Part shown: positions 11,994 to 22,224 of the stretch, in pieces
Position numbering within the stretch: the first letter of the stretch is position 1
Layout of the letters: each line of letters starts with the position of its first letter
DNA from: Agrostemma githago
Taxonomy: Eukaryota; Streptophyta; Magnoliopsida; Caryophyllales; Caryophyllaceae
Assembly: GCA_958450325.1 (NCBI GenBank)
Contig: OY288243.1
Span: 52,975,878-53,039,877 of the forward strand
Direction: 5' to 3'
Length of the DNA stretch: 64,000 bases
The notes under the pieces: generated by a model
Told to the model about the DNA's origin: nothing
Seen by the model: only the letters and a program-made list of their open reading frames with translations
Database searches by the model: none
Position numbers and translations under genes: made by a program

Positions 11994-12026
11994 CCCCCCC
12001 CCCCCCCCCCCAAAAAAAAAAAAAAA
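11994..12026. repeat. Homopolymer pair C18-A15 inside the antisense gene
   Basis: Eighteen C followed directly by fifteen A on the plus strand. The 33 nt equal eleven codons, so the minus-strand frame stays open and adds a Phe/Gly stretch (FYNFFFFLGGGGGG). Length may be unreliable, because such tracts are prone to sequencing and assembly error. Confidence 0.85.
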
Positions 12027-12421
12027 TTGTAAAATTTAGCAATGACCCCAGCAGCGTTCTTCTCCAATATCAGATCCCGATTCCTGGGGGCAGGGTAAGT
12101 CCTCAAGGGGATCCTATACTTATTTTTGTCTAGGTAGTAGGTTCTCCCTGACACCCTGGGAATAAGGGGGCCGGCGATGGTGGAGGGATCAATCTCCAAC
12201 GCCTCATCGTCAGAATCAATAACATCAAAGGGGGCTGGTTCAGGGGAGTTACCACCCCCACTGTCCTCCTCAGCCACCGTGGCCCCCGGTCCCCAAGAAG
12301 ATGAGGGGAGGTCAGCATCAACCCTACCCCCATCCTCCTCTGACCTTTTATTAGGGGGGTCATTGAAAGAAAGAACGCGAGCGACGCGACGTTGGACCAT
12401 GGTATTCGAAGAAAGCAGCAA

Positions 12422-12942
12422 AAGAAAAGGAGCGAATAATGGAAAGACGAGGAAGACAGGGATTAGGATTCTAACCTAATTAACAGCCGTCGGGTAGAGA
12501 GGCCAGAAAAGCTCCTCAGTCTTAAAGCACTCGACAGAGAAAGAAAGTATGAAGGTGGGTTTATGGAAATTCAAAATGTGTAAAAGGGGGTATGGGGGAG
12601 GTAACGGCACCTTTTATAGGAAAGGGAAGAGGGAAGGCCACCCAGTCAGAAGGCTTCCCCAAGAAAACTCCCACGTGTCACAACTCTTGAATCCAACCAC
12701 CCACCACTTCCCAAAAAACCTCGAGAAACCAATAAGAACAGAAAGAAATCATTGCATGACGTCATTCGTTAAAAAAAAAACAACAAAACACAAAAAACAA
12801 ACAACACATTGAAAAAGCCCACCTGAGTTTTCATTAATTATGAGGCCCAAAGGGCTAAGGTTACAAACAAGTAGAGTTAAAAGAAAAATACAAAAAGAGC
12901 CTGATAATTCCGGGTCAATCTGCCCGCAAACGCAGGGCAGAC
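12422..12942. other. Upstream region of the antisense gene
   Basis: Noncoding. It contains the minus-strand TATA box at 12611-12618, purine-rich sequence at 12575-12605 and an A-rich stretch at 12768-12810. The region probably serves as promoter and 5' leader of the minus-strand gene that starts at 12400 or 12421. Confidence 0.5.
12611..12618 (-). promoter_or_regulatory. TATA box for the antisense gene
   Basis: TATAAAAG on the minus strand, in the context CCTATAAAAGGTGCC, about 210 nt upstream of the favoured ATG. The best explanation is a dedicated promoter for the antisense gene rather than read-through from the LTR. Confidence 0.5.
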
Positions 12943-13536
12943 CTAGTCATCATCAAAGCCCGGAGAGTAGTCCCTGGGGCTATCACGGTCGCCAGCGTCG
13001 GATCCCCAGTCCCAGCTGCCGGAATCCTCGAACGGATCATCAGGGCCCTCTCCTTCATCCCTGCCGAATGAGTAGCCCTCGCCTTCACTATCTCCTGAGT
13101 CGCGGCTACTCGGGTCCCAGTCCCTACCATATAGGGCCACCTTGGTATCCTCAGGAGAACCATAATCCTCTGGTCTCCTTATCAGAGGGGAAGAAGGCCC
13201 CGAGTTGGGGAAAAAGCCCGAGTCAGGGCAGTCGGGATCAAGATTTTCAGGTTGAAGCCAGGGGAAACACATGTAGCATCCTCTGAAAGAATAACCCCCT
13301 GCCTAAGTACAGTAATGGGGTTTAGACTTTGCGGGAGATGAAGATTTTTTGGGCCGCTTGCTAGCCTTGGATGAAAGTTTTGCCCTGGAAGTGCGCGGAG
13401 GACGAGGATGAGTTCGCCTGCTGCGGCGGACAGCAGAATACGCTTGACGGGAGTACCTTAGTCTCCTATGCCCCCTGTAGCGGAGGGCGTTCACATAAAC
13501 CCCACGACGAAGGATTATATTCCTCACCCAAGACAT
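12943..13536 (-). pseudogene. Second antisense ORF: Arg/Lys-rich half and Asp/Glu-rich half
   Basis: From ATG 13536 the frame gives about 77 residues rich in Arg, Lys and Ser (RRSRRTHPRPPRTSRAKL and SKRPKKSSSPAKSK), then a TAG at 13305-13303. The same frame stays open from there to 12943 and encodes a very acidic segment (SGDSEGEGYSF, GEGPDDPFEDSGSWDWGSDAGD). Without the TAG the two halves would form one product of about 198 residues with a charge switch. I recognise no domain. It lies between the main antisense gene and the LTR. It could be a nucleic-acid-binding or nuclear protein, but that is a guess from composition. Confidence 0.45.
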
Positions 13537-13739
13537 TGTAAAGAAAAAACAGTAGAGAAAATTGAAAAGTTTGCAAAAAAATGATGAAGTGAAATTGGGT
13601 TTTATTCCCACTAGATGAAGTAAGGCATTAATGGCGCCCCAGCCATCCCTACAAGAGGAGGGACCAATCGTCGATCTGGCACGCTGCTCAAGGATCGTTC
13701 TACGAGGAGAGTAATCATGAAAAAGCAAACATCCCAACT

Positions 13740-14608
13740 CTTTGCATACTTAAGGCATTTAAGACATTCCTCCTCGGGAACATTCGTTGCATTAAATGTC
13801 AGGATATGATTCAAGAAGTCAACCTCCCGCCATCCCAATCAAGAATTCGTCCACTGAGAAAGAGCCCTGCTCCCCCCCACAGCCGACGAGGGCCAATTGA
13901 TGAGGTTCGGTAGCCTGCCACGGGTCGCCCGCCATCCGGGCCCCGGGGAAGTCCGACCCAGAAGCAGAAGAGGCCTGCTTGGCAGGCCAGCCAATAGGAC
14001 CTTACTAGGAAACCTCCAAGGAACAAACGCAGTCCCTCCGAGCTCCTGACGAGCCTCTCCCCTGCCTGGCAGGGTTGAGCCGCCTGCTGTGACTAAGCAG
14101 GATGAGCCCCCCTGCCTGTCAGTCCCCGGGAGACCCCCCCTGGCAGGCGCATGGGGGCAGACGTTGAAAGCCCCTCCATCCATGCCTAAGGTAAGGAAGA
14201 ACGAGTGGACGAGGAGAGCCCACGTGTCACCTCCTCGTCCTCTCATTCTTCCTCTTTTTCTCTCTCTTCTCCTCTCTCTTGGGGGAACCTATAAATACTT
14301 CGGTATTTCCCACAAGAAAGGGATTGGACTTTATCTCTCTAGAATCTCACTCCAAAACCGCCACCTTACTCCTCTCGAGTAAGGTTCGTCAAGGCATTTC
14401 ACGGACTGACTTAGGCATCGGAGAGAGTTCCCTCGGACACCTCCGAGGCCCTGTGCGTTAATTGTGCAGGGAGCAGGCCATCTCCGCCGTAAAGGTCCGA
14501 TCAAGGAGTAAGAGGAAGGAGAGACTTGGGAAGGAAAACAACCATCATCAAAGCAGTGTCAAGTTCTGTAAACCCGAATCCAAGTCGGGTTAATTGTTTC
14601 CGTGACCG
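13740..14608 (+). mobile_element. LTR-like 3' terminal region of the Tat element (edges unresolved)
   Basis: A TATA box (TATAAATA, 14290-14297) is followed by sequence typical of gypsy LTR R/U5 regions (GGACTTTATCTCTCTAGAAT, then GACTTAGGCATCGGAGAGAG). This indicates a + strand promoter. Flanking A-family LTR sequence starts at about 14609. I could not find a clear TG start, polypurine tract or CA end, so the left edge is nominal. ORFs on either strand here are not convincing. Confidence 0.45.
14290..14297 (+). promoter_or_regulatory. LTR TATA box of the Tat element
   Basis: TATAAATA in the context GGAACCTATAAATACTTCGG, with a CT-rich tract (TTTTTCTCTCTTCTCC) immediately upstream. It would be the element's genomic-RNA promoter. 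Confidence 0.6.
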
Positions 14609-15150
14609 GAACGGTTTTCATAAAATGAAAGGTTATAAAAAATGTCATGGGTGTGTCACAAGGGGGGTGTGTCGGTCCAAAACATGAGGAAAATGTCTCA
14701 ATTGATTTGTAAGTTGATAAAAAGAAGGATCGAAAATAGTTAAAGGTATTTCTAAGCAATTCGAGTAAACTTCACGATAGAAAATAATTATTTACGATAC
14801 TTCGTAATAAAATCATTAAATTTTCATAAATAAAAATACTTTCTTAGTTAGAAATATTATATAAACGTGTTTGGATATTTTTAGAAAAATAAATAACTCA
14901 AATCCAAGCTTAAAAAACTAGTTCGTAGAAAAATGAGATTCTTCCTGAAATAAATGAATAGTTTGCAATGAAAGCTTAATAAATAGATTTGAAAGAATTA
15001 AAATCTTTTAATATAAAAATAAATATTATTTGACTTGAAAATAAAATAAAGCTTGGAAAAATGATGAAACAGAAGGCCGAAACGTGACAGAGTTATGACG
15101 AAGTCATAACAAAAAGGATAAAACGTTAGAAAAAAATAGCGGGTGTTACA
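14609..15150 (-). repeat. LTR of A, 5' end portion only, cut by the Tat element
   Basis: Matches the right 545 bases of the complete LTRs (27927-28473 and 41111-41666) and ends GGGTGTTACA at 15150. The remaining LTR part must lie on the other side of the Tat element, outside the window. A polypurine tract follows on the right, so this is the element's 3' LTR. Confidence 0.85.
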
Positions 15151-15172
15151 ATCCTCCCCACTAAAAGAAAGT
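15151..15172 (-). promoter_or_regulatory. Polypurine tract of A
   Basis: Plus-strand ATCCTCCCCACTAAAAGAAA is purine-rich on the minus strand and abuts the LTR. Next to it the minus strand reads TTTCGAGGACGAAAC, common just before the 3' LTR in Tekay/Del-type chromoviruses. This suggests, without proving, which autonomous family mobilised A. A second copy is at 28474-28495. Confidence 0.7.
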
Positions 15173-16290
15173 TTCGTCCTCGAAACTAAGAATAAGCAGA
15201 AAGGAATCAAGATTAGCCCACTCGAAAAGATGAGGATAAAAATTTTGCTTTAAAAGAAAATTTACAACCCTTAAAGTGATACGAAATCGAATGCAAATAT
15301 TTATTCCAAGAGGAATTGGGCTAAGCTATCCGGAGTTTAAAGTTTTTTAAATAGTGAAATCATAGACGTCGAATAATATTTGTAAACAAACTCGAAGTTA
15401 ATAGGATAACCAAAACATTTTCAAAACAAAAGTAAAATAATTTGATTAAGAAATTCGATAATATTTCTTTTCTGATGAAACAAAATTTAGTTTGGAGAAA
15501 TCAAATTTTGTAGTTAGTAAAAATCGAACCAGTCGCCAAACATTTTCAATAACAGACTTAAAAGTCCACAAACAATAAAATGAAAACTAATTTCGAAAAT
15601 GTTATCAAAGTAATTATGAGAGTTTTCAAAAAGGTTATGAAACTTGAACATTCAAAATAATTTCGACAATGTTAAAACATTTTACAGAATAATCCAATAG
15701 AAATTGAGCTATTTGGAAATATGAAAATCTTTATAAAATTCCGATCGCTTAAAAATCAAAAATTTTAAAAAATTTCAAAATAATTTAAAATAAATTATTA
15801 AGGCATTTTGAGATAGAACTAAATATAAATATCAACCAAAGATAAAATAAAAGTGAAGTATAAAGTTCTTAAATTTTAATTCAAAAAAATGTTAAATTTC
15901 ACGATATCCGAAAAGTTTAAGTAGTCAAACTTTTTACAAAAAGGGGATTTTCACAAGTAGAAATTAAAATTCAAAATGTTAAAATTTTACGACAGTTCAT
16001 TTTTTTTTAAACTAGTCAAACTTTTTGTAAAATAGGAAGTTCGAAAAATGGTTAACTGATAAATGGAACAAGGATAAACAATAAATTAAAATAAGAGTTT
16101 TCAAATTAGATAAAGGTCAAAAGGATTGGCAGCAGTTACGGTAACAGAGTTCAAGAGAAGCAGAAAGAAGGACGAAGTTGAGAGTCAAACAAACTTCTCA
16201 AGGATTATAGGAGAAATTAACCATCTCCAGATTCCTAGCACGACTCTCACAAACACGGGTTCCTAATTGGCGCATGAAAATACGCTAAGT

Positions 16291-16298
16291 CCAATATC
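16291..16298. repeat. Left target-site duplication of the hAT element
   Basis: CCAATATC. The uninterrupted site reads CCAATATCGGTACAGGG at 24661. The right copy at 20351-20358 is CTAATATC, with one mismatch. Confidence 0.9.
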
Positions 16299-16310
16299 TA
16301 GGGGTGTTCA

Positions 16311-16470
16311 CCGGTCCGGAACCGGACCGGACCGGACCGGACCCGGTTGGACCGAAGACCGGCCAAAGGGCGTCGTTAGAACCGGAAACCGGACCGGATG
16401 GGTGTCAGACCGGACCGGGACCGTACCTGTCAGACCGGTCTGAACTCGGACCGGACCGGTCGACCCGACT
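16311..16470. repeat. Left subterminal CCGG repeats of the hAT element
   Basis: Many overlapping ACCGG/CCGGACCGG units in both orientations, for example ACCGGACCGGACCGGACCGG. The right end (20190-20340) carries the same motif. Subterminal repeats of this type are transposase-binding sites in other hAT elements; here that role is inferred. They are dense in CpG and CCGG, against AT-rich surroundings. Confidence 0.9.
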
Positions 16471-16697
16471 AGCGCGTAAATGGTTGTAACTTCTAAGTTT
16501 GTAACTTGTAAGAATTTCGTTAAGATGCAACGTGCCAACGTATAATGTTTACACATGAATTCGTAATCAAAACTGAGAAGTAAATAGCAAAGTCCAAGGT
16601 AAAAATAAAGTACAAAACTAATAATGTATGCTTAAAATTTAATAATGACGAATTGACGAGACTAATAAAATCTTCGAATCTTTGAGGTCGTTGATCT

Positions 16698-19158
16698 TCA
16701 AAGTTGGACAACGACATCTTCTTCATCGACTATTGTCGTATTCGTCAAATCTATATAAAATTAAATTGACAACTTATGTTAGGAAAATATTAAGTAAGTC
16801 GGCAATAGGAATAATAATGTATAAATTTAATGAAAATAACTAAATAAGTGTATAATTTCGGAAATACCTTTTTCAAGTTTTTCAAGTTCTTCTAACTTTT
16901 CTTCCATGTTAAGCCCTTTATCATTTCTTGGCCGAATCCAATCATGTGCACAGAAGAGTGCTTCAACAATCTTAGATGACATAAAATAATAAATTTTTGT
17001 AGTTAAAGTCTTCAATAGACATTCAAAGAAAATTAAAAGAGAGTAGAAAAAATAAATAAGAACTAAAATGTCTAAATATATATTACCTTTGGGGTCAATG
17101 AGCTTCTAAATGGTGATAGATGTCGACGACCGGCACTAAAAGAGGACTCTAAAGCTACAGTAGAAATAGGCACAGCTAAAACGTCACGTGTTAAACGTGA
17201 TAAAATAGGGTACCTAGGAGCGTTCAGTTTCCACCATGTCAACACATCATAATCTTGTTCGTGGTCCCCAAGTATTTCCTCCAAATATCTATCAAGCTCG
17301 GATTTTGAATACCCACTATTCGACCTTGTCCTCCGAAGTTGGCGTTCAATAGCTTTTTTGAAATCTAAAGAATCATCATGTCCAACACTACTACCCACAA
17401 CATGTGTACTCTCATCATTATGAGGAGCCAAAGGAACATATAATCTCCTATACTCATAAAATAACCCCATTGCTTTAGTAAACACTAGTTTGCTCATTTC
17501 TTCATCTTTAGGCGCATCATAAACACTAGTGAAAGCAAACTTCAAACCTACTAACTTAACATGCGGATCAAGAATAGCTCCCATATAAACCAAGACATTC
17601 ATCTTCTCAACATCTCCCCAATACTTGTCAAATTTCTTTTTCATAGCACATGACATAGCTTTAAAGTCATTATCATCGCTAGCACTAAATTTATTTAACT
17701 GATGAAGTGCACGAGCAATGAAAAAGAAACTAGAATCACTAGTCACATACAATGAAGCAGAAACTTTTTCAGTCAAAACATTAAACTCCTTCAAAAATTC
17801 ATCAATGATTCAACTACACCCCAATCATGGTCACTAGGAGCACCAGAATGTTCTACCTCAATAGGATTCCCAAACTCATCAACATCATCTGAACCTGGAC
17901 CAAGTTCATTTCCTAAAGGGTTAACTGGAACATTTACATCACCAAATACATCCTTAAATTTCAAAGCGGTTTCCAACATATCAAATGTAGAGTTCCATCT
18001 AGTAGGCACGTCAAGAGATAATGACTTCTCAGATTGTGTATACCTCTTTGCAACATCCTTAAAGAATTTCACTCTAGCAGGAGAACTTTTAACAAATTTA
18101 ACTGCATACCTAACCCTACTGATTGAGTCCTTGTTCTTTTTCAAAACATCCCACACAATAAGGTTGATAATATGCGCAACACACCTCATATGCAAATAAT
18201 CCCAATTCCCAACTGTATTAGGCTTATTTTGAAGAATTTTTCTTAGTTCCAAACAAGCAGTGTCATTAGAACTAGTATTAACAACAGTCAAAGTAAAGAC
18301 TTTATCATCTAAACCCCATGATTTGAAGCAACCATCAAGAAGGTTTGCTATATCCTTACCCTTGTGACTATAGATAGGACAAAAACAAATTATCTTCTTA
18401 TGCAACTTCCAGTCATTGTCGATATAATGAGCAGTTACACACATATAGTTGATTTTCTGAATGCTAGTCCATGTATCAGTGGTAAAAGATACACTTTGAC
18501 AAGAAACTCTAAGACACTCGATCAATTTTGTTTTCTCATTACAAAAGAGTTGATAACAATCGCGAGTTATAGTGACACGAGATGGGATATGAAATGTAGG
18601 GCAAGTCATATGCATAAGACGTTTGAAACCAATTTTCTCACCAAACCGAAATGGTAACTCGTCCACTATGATCATGTAAACAACTGCATCTCTAACCTCC
18701 TCGAGATTCAAAACCCACCCTTTCAATTGACCTTCCCCTTCATTTTCACTCCCATAAAAAATTAACAGAGTTTGTTTCCCTTTAGACTTGTTTGTAGGAG
18801 CATCAGGATTAGCGGGGCATGCAAGCCAATGATTTTTAACATTTTTGGAACCATTTATATTACTATCAGCTGCAAAATTTTTATTTTCACAATAGATACA
18901 TTCAGCTCTTTGCTTACCTTCCTCGTCGTCGTACTCACGAAAATGCACCCAATAAGCAGATCTCCTAGTTTTACCATCGACGTAGTTGCGTCCTGGGACT
19001 TTAGGCCTGACAGGCAATAAAGCTGTTTCTGGTTTTGTCTGAGAAACATTTATATTCTCGTCAACACCGACGTCAAAATCCGATGTGAGCGGCTCTTGCG
19101 TTATGACCTCTTCCAAATCAGGTTCAATCCATATTTTTTTCGAAACCGAGCTCCTCAT
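16698..19158 (-). pseudogene. hAT transposase, three exons, one frameshift
   Basis: Start ATG at 19158 (MRSSVSKKIW). Domains in order: BED-type zinc finger (CIYCENKNF...H), DDE-type core (SFTTDTWTS, RCVAHIINLIV, DVPTRWNSTFDMLE), and the hAT dimerisation domain with VPISTVALESSFSAGRR, which includes the catalytic Glu. Exon 1 ends at 17087 (AAG/GTAATA), exon 2 is 16970-16868 and exon 3 is 16739-16698; all junctions keep phase and end in TGA. Two defects: loss of one T in a T run at about 17792, giving a premature TGA, and Val in place of the second catalytic Asp (LTVVNTSSND, where families have VDN). It is therefore probably inactive. Confidence 0.9.
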
Positions 19159-20350
19159 TATTCTAAAATAATAAATAAGCGAATAATGAAAATAATATTC
19201 AAACAATTAGAAATTAAAACTATTAACATAGTAAGTAACTAAAGTGTATAACTGATGACCGAACATACTCAATTACTCAGTAGTCACTACTCACTAGTCA
19301 GTAACTATTAACAAATTACTGTAATTAACAAATTCCTAAAAAAAAGTAATTAACAAATAAAAAATATTCAACGTCGCACTTGCCACTTGCACGTTGCACA
19401 GACAGGAGTCACAGGACAACACAGTACACACAAAATAAAAACTATCCTTTATTTCTTACCCTTGTGGCCTTGTGACGTTGTACACGCTCACGCTCAATTA
19501 CTCACACAGTCACACCAGTCTCAAGATTCACAAGTCACATGCTCAATTGCTCACACATCATCAGTCACAAACTCACAGACTCGCAGTACAAACAAAATAA
19601 CTTCCCTTTGCTCATCACACATCATCGCATCATTCACAATTCACATAATCACATATTCACATGCAACTTTTCAACCAAAGTGTTCAACAACCTTTCAACC
19701 AAAATCAAACATTCAAGTATTCAACACAATCAACAAGTATCAATACACGAATACACGATGGCAAAAAAAATTACCTGTTAGTTGGTTTGAAACTTCGAGG
19801 TTCGGCGTCCACAGTCCACGGAGGGCGGAGGCAGACTCAGAGAAACCCACAAGAAGTCAAGATTCAAGAATTATTGTAAAGGTTCTACATAAATACATAA
19901 TATTGCATTTGTAATTCTGTATATTAGTGAATTAGTAATTTTGTATAGTATTTTTAATTATTTTAGTATGTATAGCTGTTTAGGAATTTAGAAGTTAGAA
20001 ATTATTTAGGAATTAGGTTGACGAAGTTATGGGAGATTATATTTTGAGAATATTACGATTTACTAAGTCAAACTTTGGGAATATTGGGAATTTGGAAATC
20101 TTTGAAAATTAAATTTGCTGAGTTGATGACTTGACGAGTTGCGTTCAAAGTTAGGAAATTGGAGAATCTGTTATTGAATTCCAGTCTTCCGGTCTGGACC
20201 GGGTTTTTCCGGGTTTTAGCCCGGACCGGACCGGAAACCGGAAATGTAGAAGAAGAGAACCCGGGGACCGGACCGGTTAAGGGTAGGTCCGGTTCGGTCT
20301 GGACCGGCCGGTCCGGTTGGTCGGTCTGGACCGGTTTTTGAACAGCCCTA

Positions 20351-20358
20351 CTAATATC
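20351..20358. repeat. Right target-site duplication of the hAT element
   Basis: CTAATATC, one substitution from the left copy, followed by GGTACAGGG as at the unoccupied sites near 24669 and 29648. Confidence 0.9.
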
Positions 20359-22210
20359 GGTACAGGGTGGTCCTACTCAATCTACAACCTCCAAAATTAT
20401 CAACTGCCATAGCCTCCAAAATTAAGTCTTACATACTTATATAATGTTTCAATTAGTACGGTAAAAATCCAGAAATGATTTAGACAAATCCATTAATTAA
20501 GATTCCAACGGTTATCAAAATATACCCAAACTTGTAATCACGAAGGATAATAAATTCAAAGCTCATAAGATCTGAACTCGAGGTATACTTCAAATTTCTC
20601 GAGTAAGAAACACTAAATAAAATCCACCAATTAACAATGTTCGGACACGAAAACTTCAAAAATGTTCATCAACATACTCTTATCATCTTCAATAAACAGA
20701 GGTTAGGAAACTATGCAAAACCTTAAACACACTCCGCCTGACATGTAACGACAGATACTCACATTTTTAAACACGTCATTCGACTAAGGTTTCTGAGATT
20801 TCCATCAAATTTTCAAATTGCAACGGTGAAACCACTAAATGTTTAATAACTCGAAGCCACAATCTCGTTGGTCTAAGGGTTCTAAATTGTAAATCCATCA
20901 GGATAATTGGCATTATGTATTCCTCCAAACAACGCGATAAATCCAACCTTTAGTTGTGCAATATGTTTCTCTTCTTCAAGGTTAACAATGATCTATCCAA
21001 AATTTAGGTCATTCAACTCCAAAGTTCGTAGGTTACAACCTTACATCAACGATCCACGATCTAATCCATAAAGAAACAAGGTTTAATCTATGCCAACCAA
21101 AATTTACTAAACATTAACGAGGACCTTAAATGGTACCACAATACTCAGGCTGGTATCTTAAACAGTAATTTATGATCCCAAAATTCCACGATTAGTTTAT
21201 AAGTCAACATTAAGTTGGAATCCCAAGTAATATTATTATTTACTCTTAACTCGATTCTAGTTGGGTATTAGGTATCCATCAGACATAATATACTTTATTC
21301 CTATCATCCAAAAGCATATTCGACTCTAAGTACTCCATATAATCTGGTAACATATAACTCAAGGTCAACGCTAAAGGCACGATCCTAATTCCATTAGTTA
21401 ACTAATACCATTCAAATCAACCTCATAAAGCTTACTAGACTAGATGAAAAGATACAACTCACAATCCTCAAAGCATAGGTAATAAGGAGTTAACTAAATT
21501 CCAACATCTTTAACTTCCAAAAAGGTTCACTTAGACAAAATTCGGTCTGACCAAAGAATCTCAAGAGGAAGATGGCAAAGTAAAAGAATAGAACGAGGAT
21601 TCACCATAAGAATGAAGATGAGAATATATAACATAAGAATTGGAAGAAGCAAAGATAAGAAGAAAAGAAGAAAAGATCCTAGATAATCAAGATCTTAAAC
21701 TAGAAGAGAATATTCGAACCTCCTGAGTTCACAAAGGAATCTCGCTGGAATTCTTTAACTTCAAGTAGAGGAACAAGCACACTAGTATTGGGTTGCTCCA
21801 TCTGAATCCAAAGTGATTTCACATCTGATTCTGTTGCACTGTCATGAAACTGGAATCTACTCTTGATATTCTGGCCTGTAGCTTAAGCAAACTGAACCTG
21901 ATCTAAAAATTCACCATCGATATCTTTCTTGGAGCACCAAGTTGTTCACTCGAGTTAGCAAGCGTTGAGAGTGCAAAGTAGATATTGTCCCGATATGGAG
22001 CAGCTTCATGTCTACCTCTTGTCCACTTATCTTCTTATTGGACAAATAAAACAAATATTCAATGCTAATCATTGAGTTTCATGAACAGGAAAACTATAAC
22101 AAGTAAGTTCTTATTTGTTTCTACCCATTCTTAATAATATTTTTATTTATTGTTTAAATAATTTACTGGTATTTTCCTTAATTTCATGTGTAAGCGTTGG
22201 GAGCAGTGAC

Positions 22211-22222
22211 GCTCTGATACCA
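22211..22222 (-). promoter_or_regulatory. Primer-binding site of A, intact form
   Basis: Minus strand TGGTATCAGAGC, complementary to the 3' end of plant initiator-Met tRNA, two bases from the LTR end. The three other copies (25521-25532, 31480-31491, 38733-38744) read TGGTATTAGAGC, sharing one C-to-T change. Confidence 0.85.
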
Positions 22223-22224
22223 AT

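Larger units (their letters stand above)
10135..12421 (-). pseudogene. Antisense gene of the Tat element (putative gypsy-type 'transposase_28'/PMD-like protein), two or more exons
   Basis: It reads opposite to gag-pol. ATG at 12400 (context ACCATGG) is preferred over 12421. Residues from about 12090 to 11700 give FGLRFPLHPFLEEVFRRMNL and following, as in the plant 'putative gypsy type transposon' (PF04195-like) family. An 84-nt intron (11337-11254, GT...TTTTTGCAG) splices in phase: Asp is split across the junction, giving GLGAG-DLATHLWSRKEL. A Ser-rich linker, a basic KRKDREP patch and a coiled-coil segment (about 10650-10375) follow, with the C-terminus near 10135. Breaks: in-frame TAG at 11652-11654, a frameshift near 11100, others at about 10720 and 10375, and a C18A15 tract in exon 1. 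A minus-strand TATA box lies at 12611-12618. Function is unknown. Confidence 0.75.
1..14608 (+). mobile_element. Tat-lineage Ty3/gypsy LTR retrotransposon, 3' part, with duplicated body
   Basis: The order is gag, protease, reverse transcriptase, RNase H, a second RNase H-like domain, integrase, tandem repeats, antisense genes, then LTR-like sequence. A second RNase H between RT/RNase H and integrase is the hallmark of the plant Tat lineage, and that lineage is known for extra ORFs 3' of pol. The 5' LTR lies outside the window. The right edge is set near 14608 because the sequence resumes there as the interior of an A-family LTR (compare 27927 and 41111). The body is duplicated: 462-3303 recurs at 4157-6950, and 3304-4157 recurs at about 10274-11010. 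Every reading frame is broken, so the copy is defective. The exact right terminus and its target duplication could not be resolved. Confidence 0.85.
16299..20350 (-). mobile_element. Complete hAT-superfamily DNA transposon (4052 bp)
   Basis: Termini are TAGGGGTGTTCA (16299-16310) and TGAACAGCCCTA (20339-20350), inverted with 11 of 12 matches, flanked by 8-bp target duplications. Subterminal CCGGACCGG-type repeats occupy about 16311-16470 and 20190-20340. One transposase gene lies on the minus strand. Because the empty site exists in other A copies, this insertion is younger than the amplification of A. The regions 19207-20190 and 16480-16690 are AT-rich and show no other gene. Confidence 0.95.
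15173..22210 (-). other. Internal region of A, first copy, split by the hAT element
   Basis: 15173-16298 and 20351-22210 together match 28496-31480. No ORF longer than chance, no gag or pol motif. The sequence is AT-rich and conserved between copies, which fits the noncoding interior of a LARD. The part 21890-22020 is slightly different from 31180-31275, where the other copy has a short deletion. Confidence 0.75.

Noticed and set aside
16304..16556. Pro/Gly/Thr-rich ORFs at the left end of the hAT element
   Set aside because: They are frames through the CCGG subterminal repeats.
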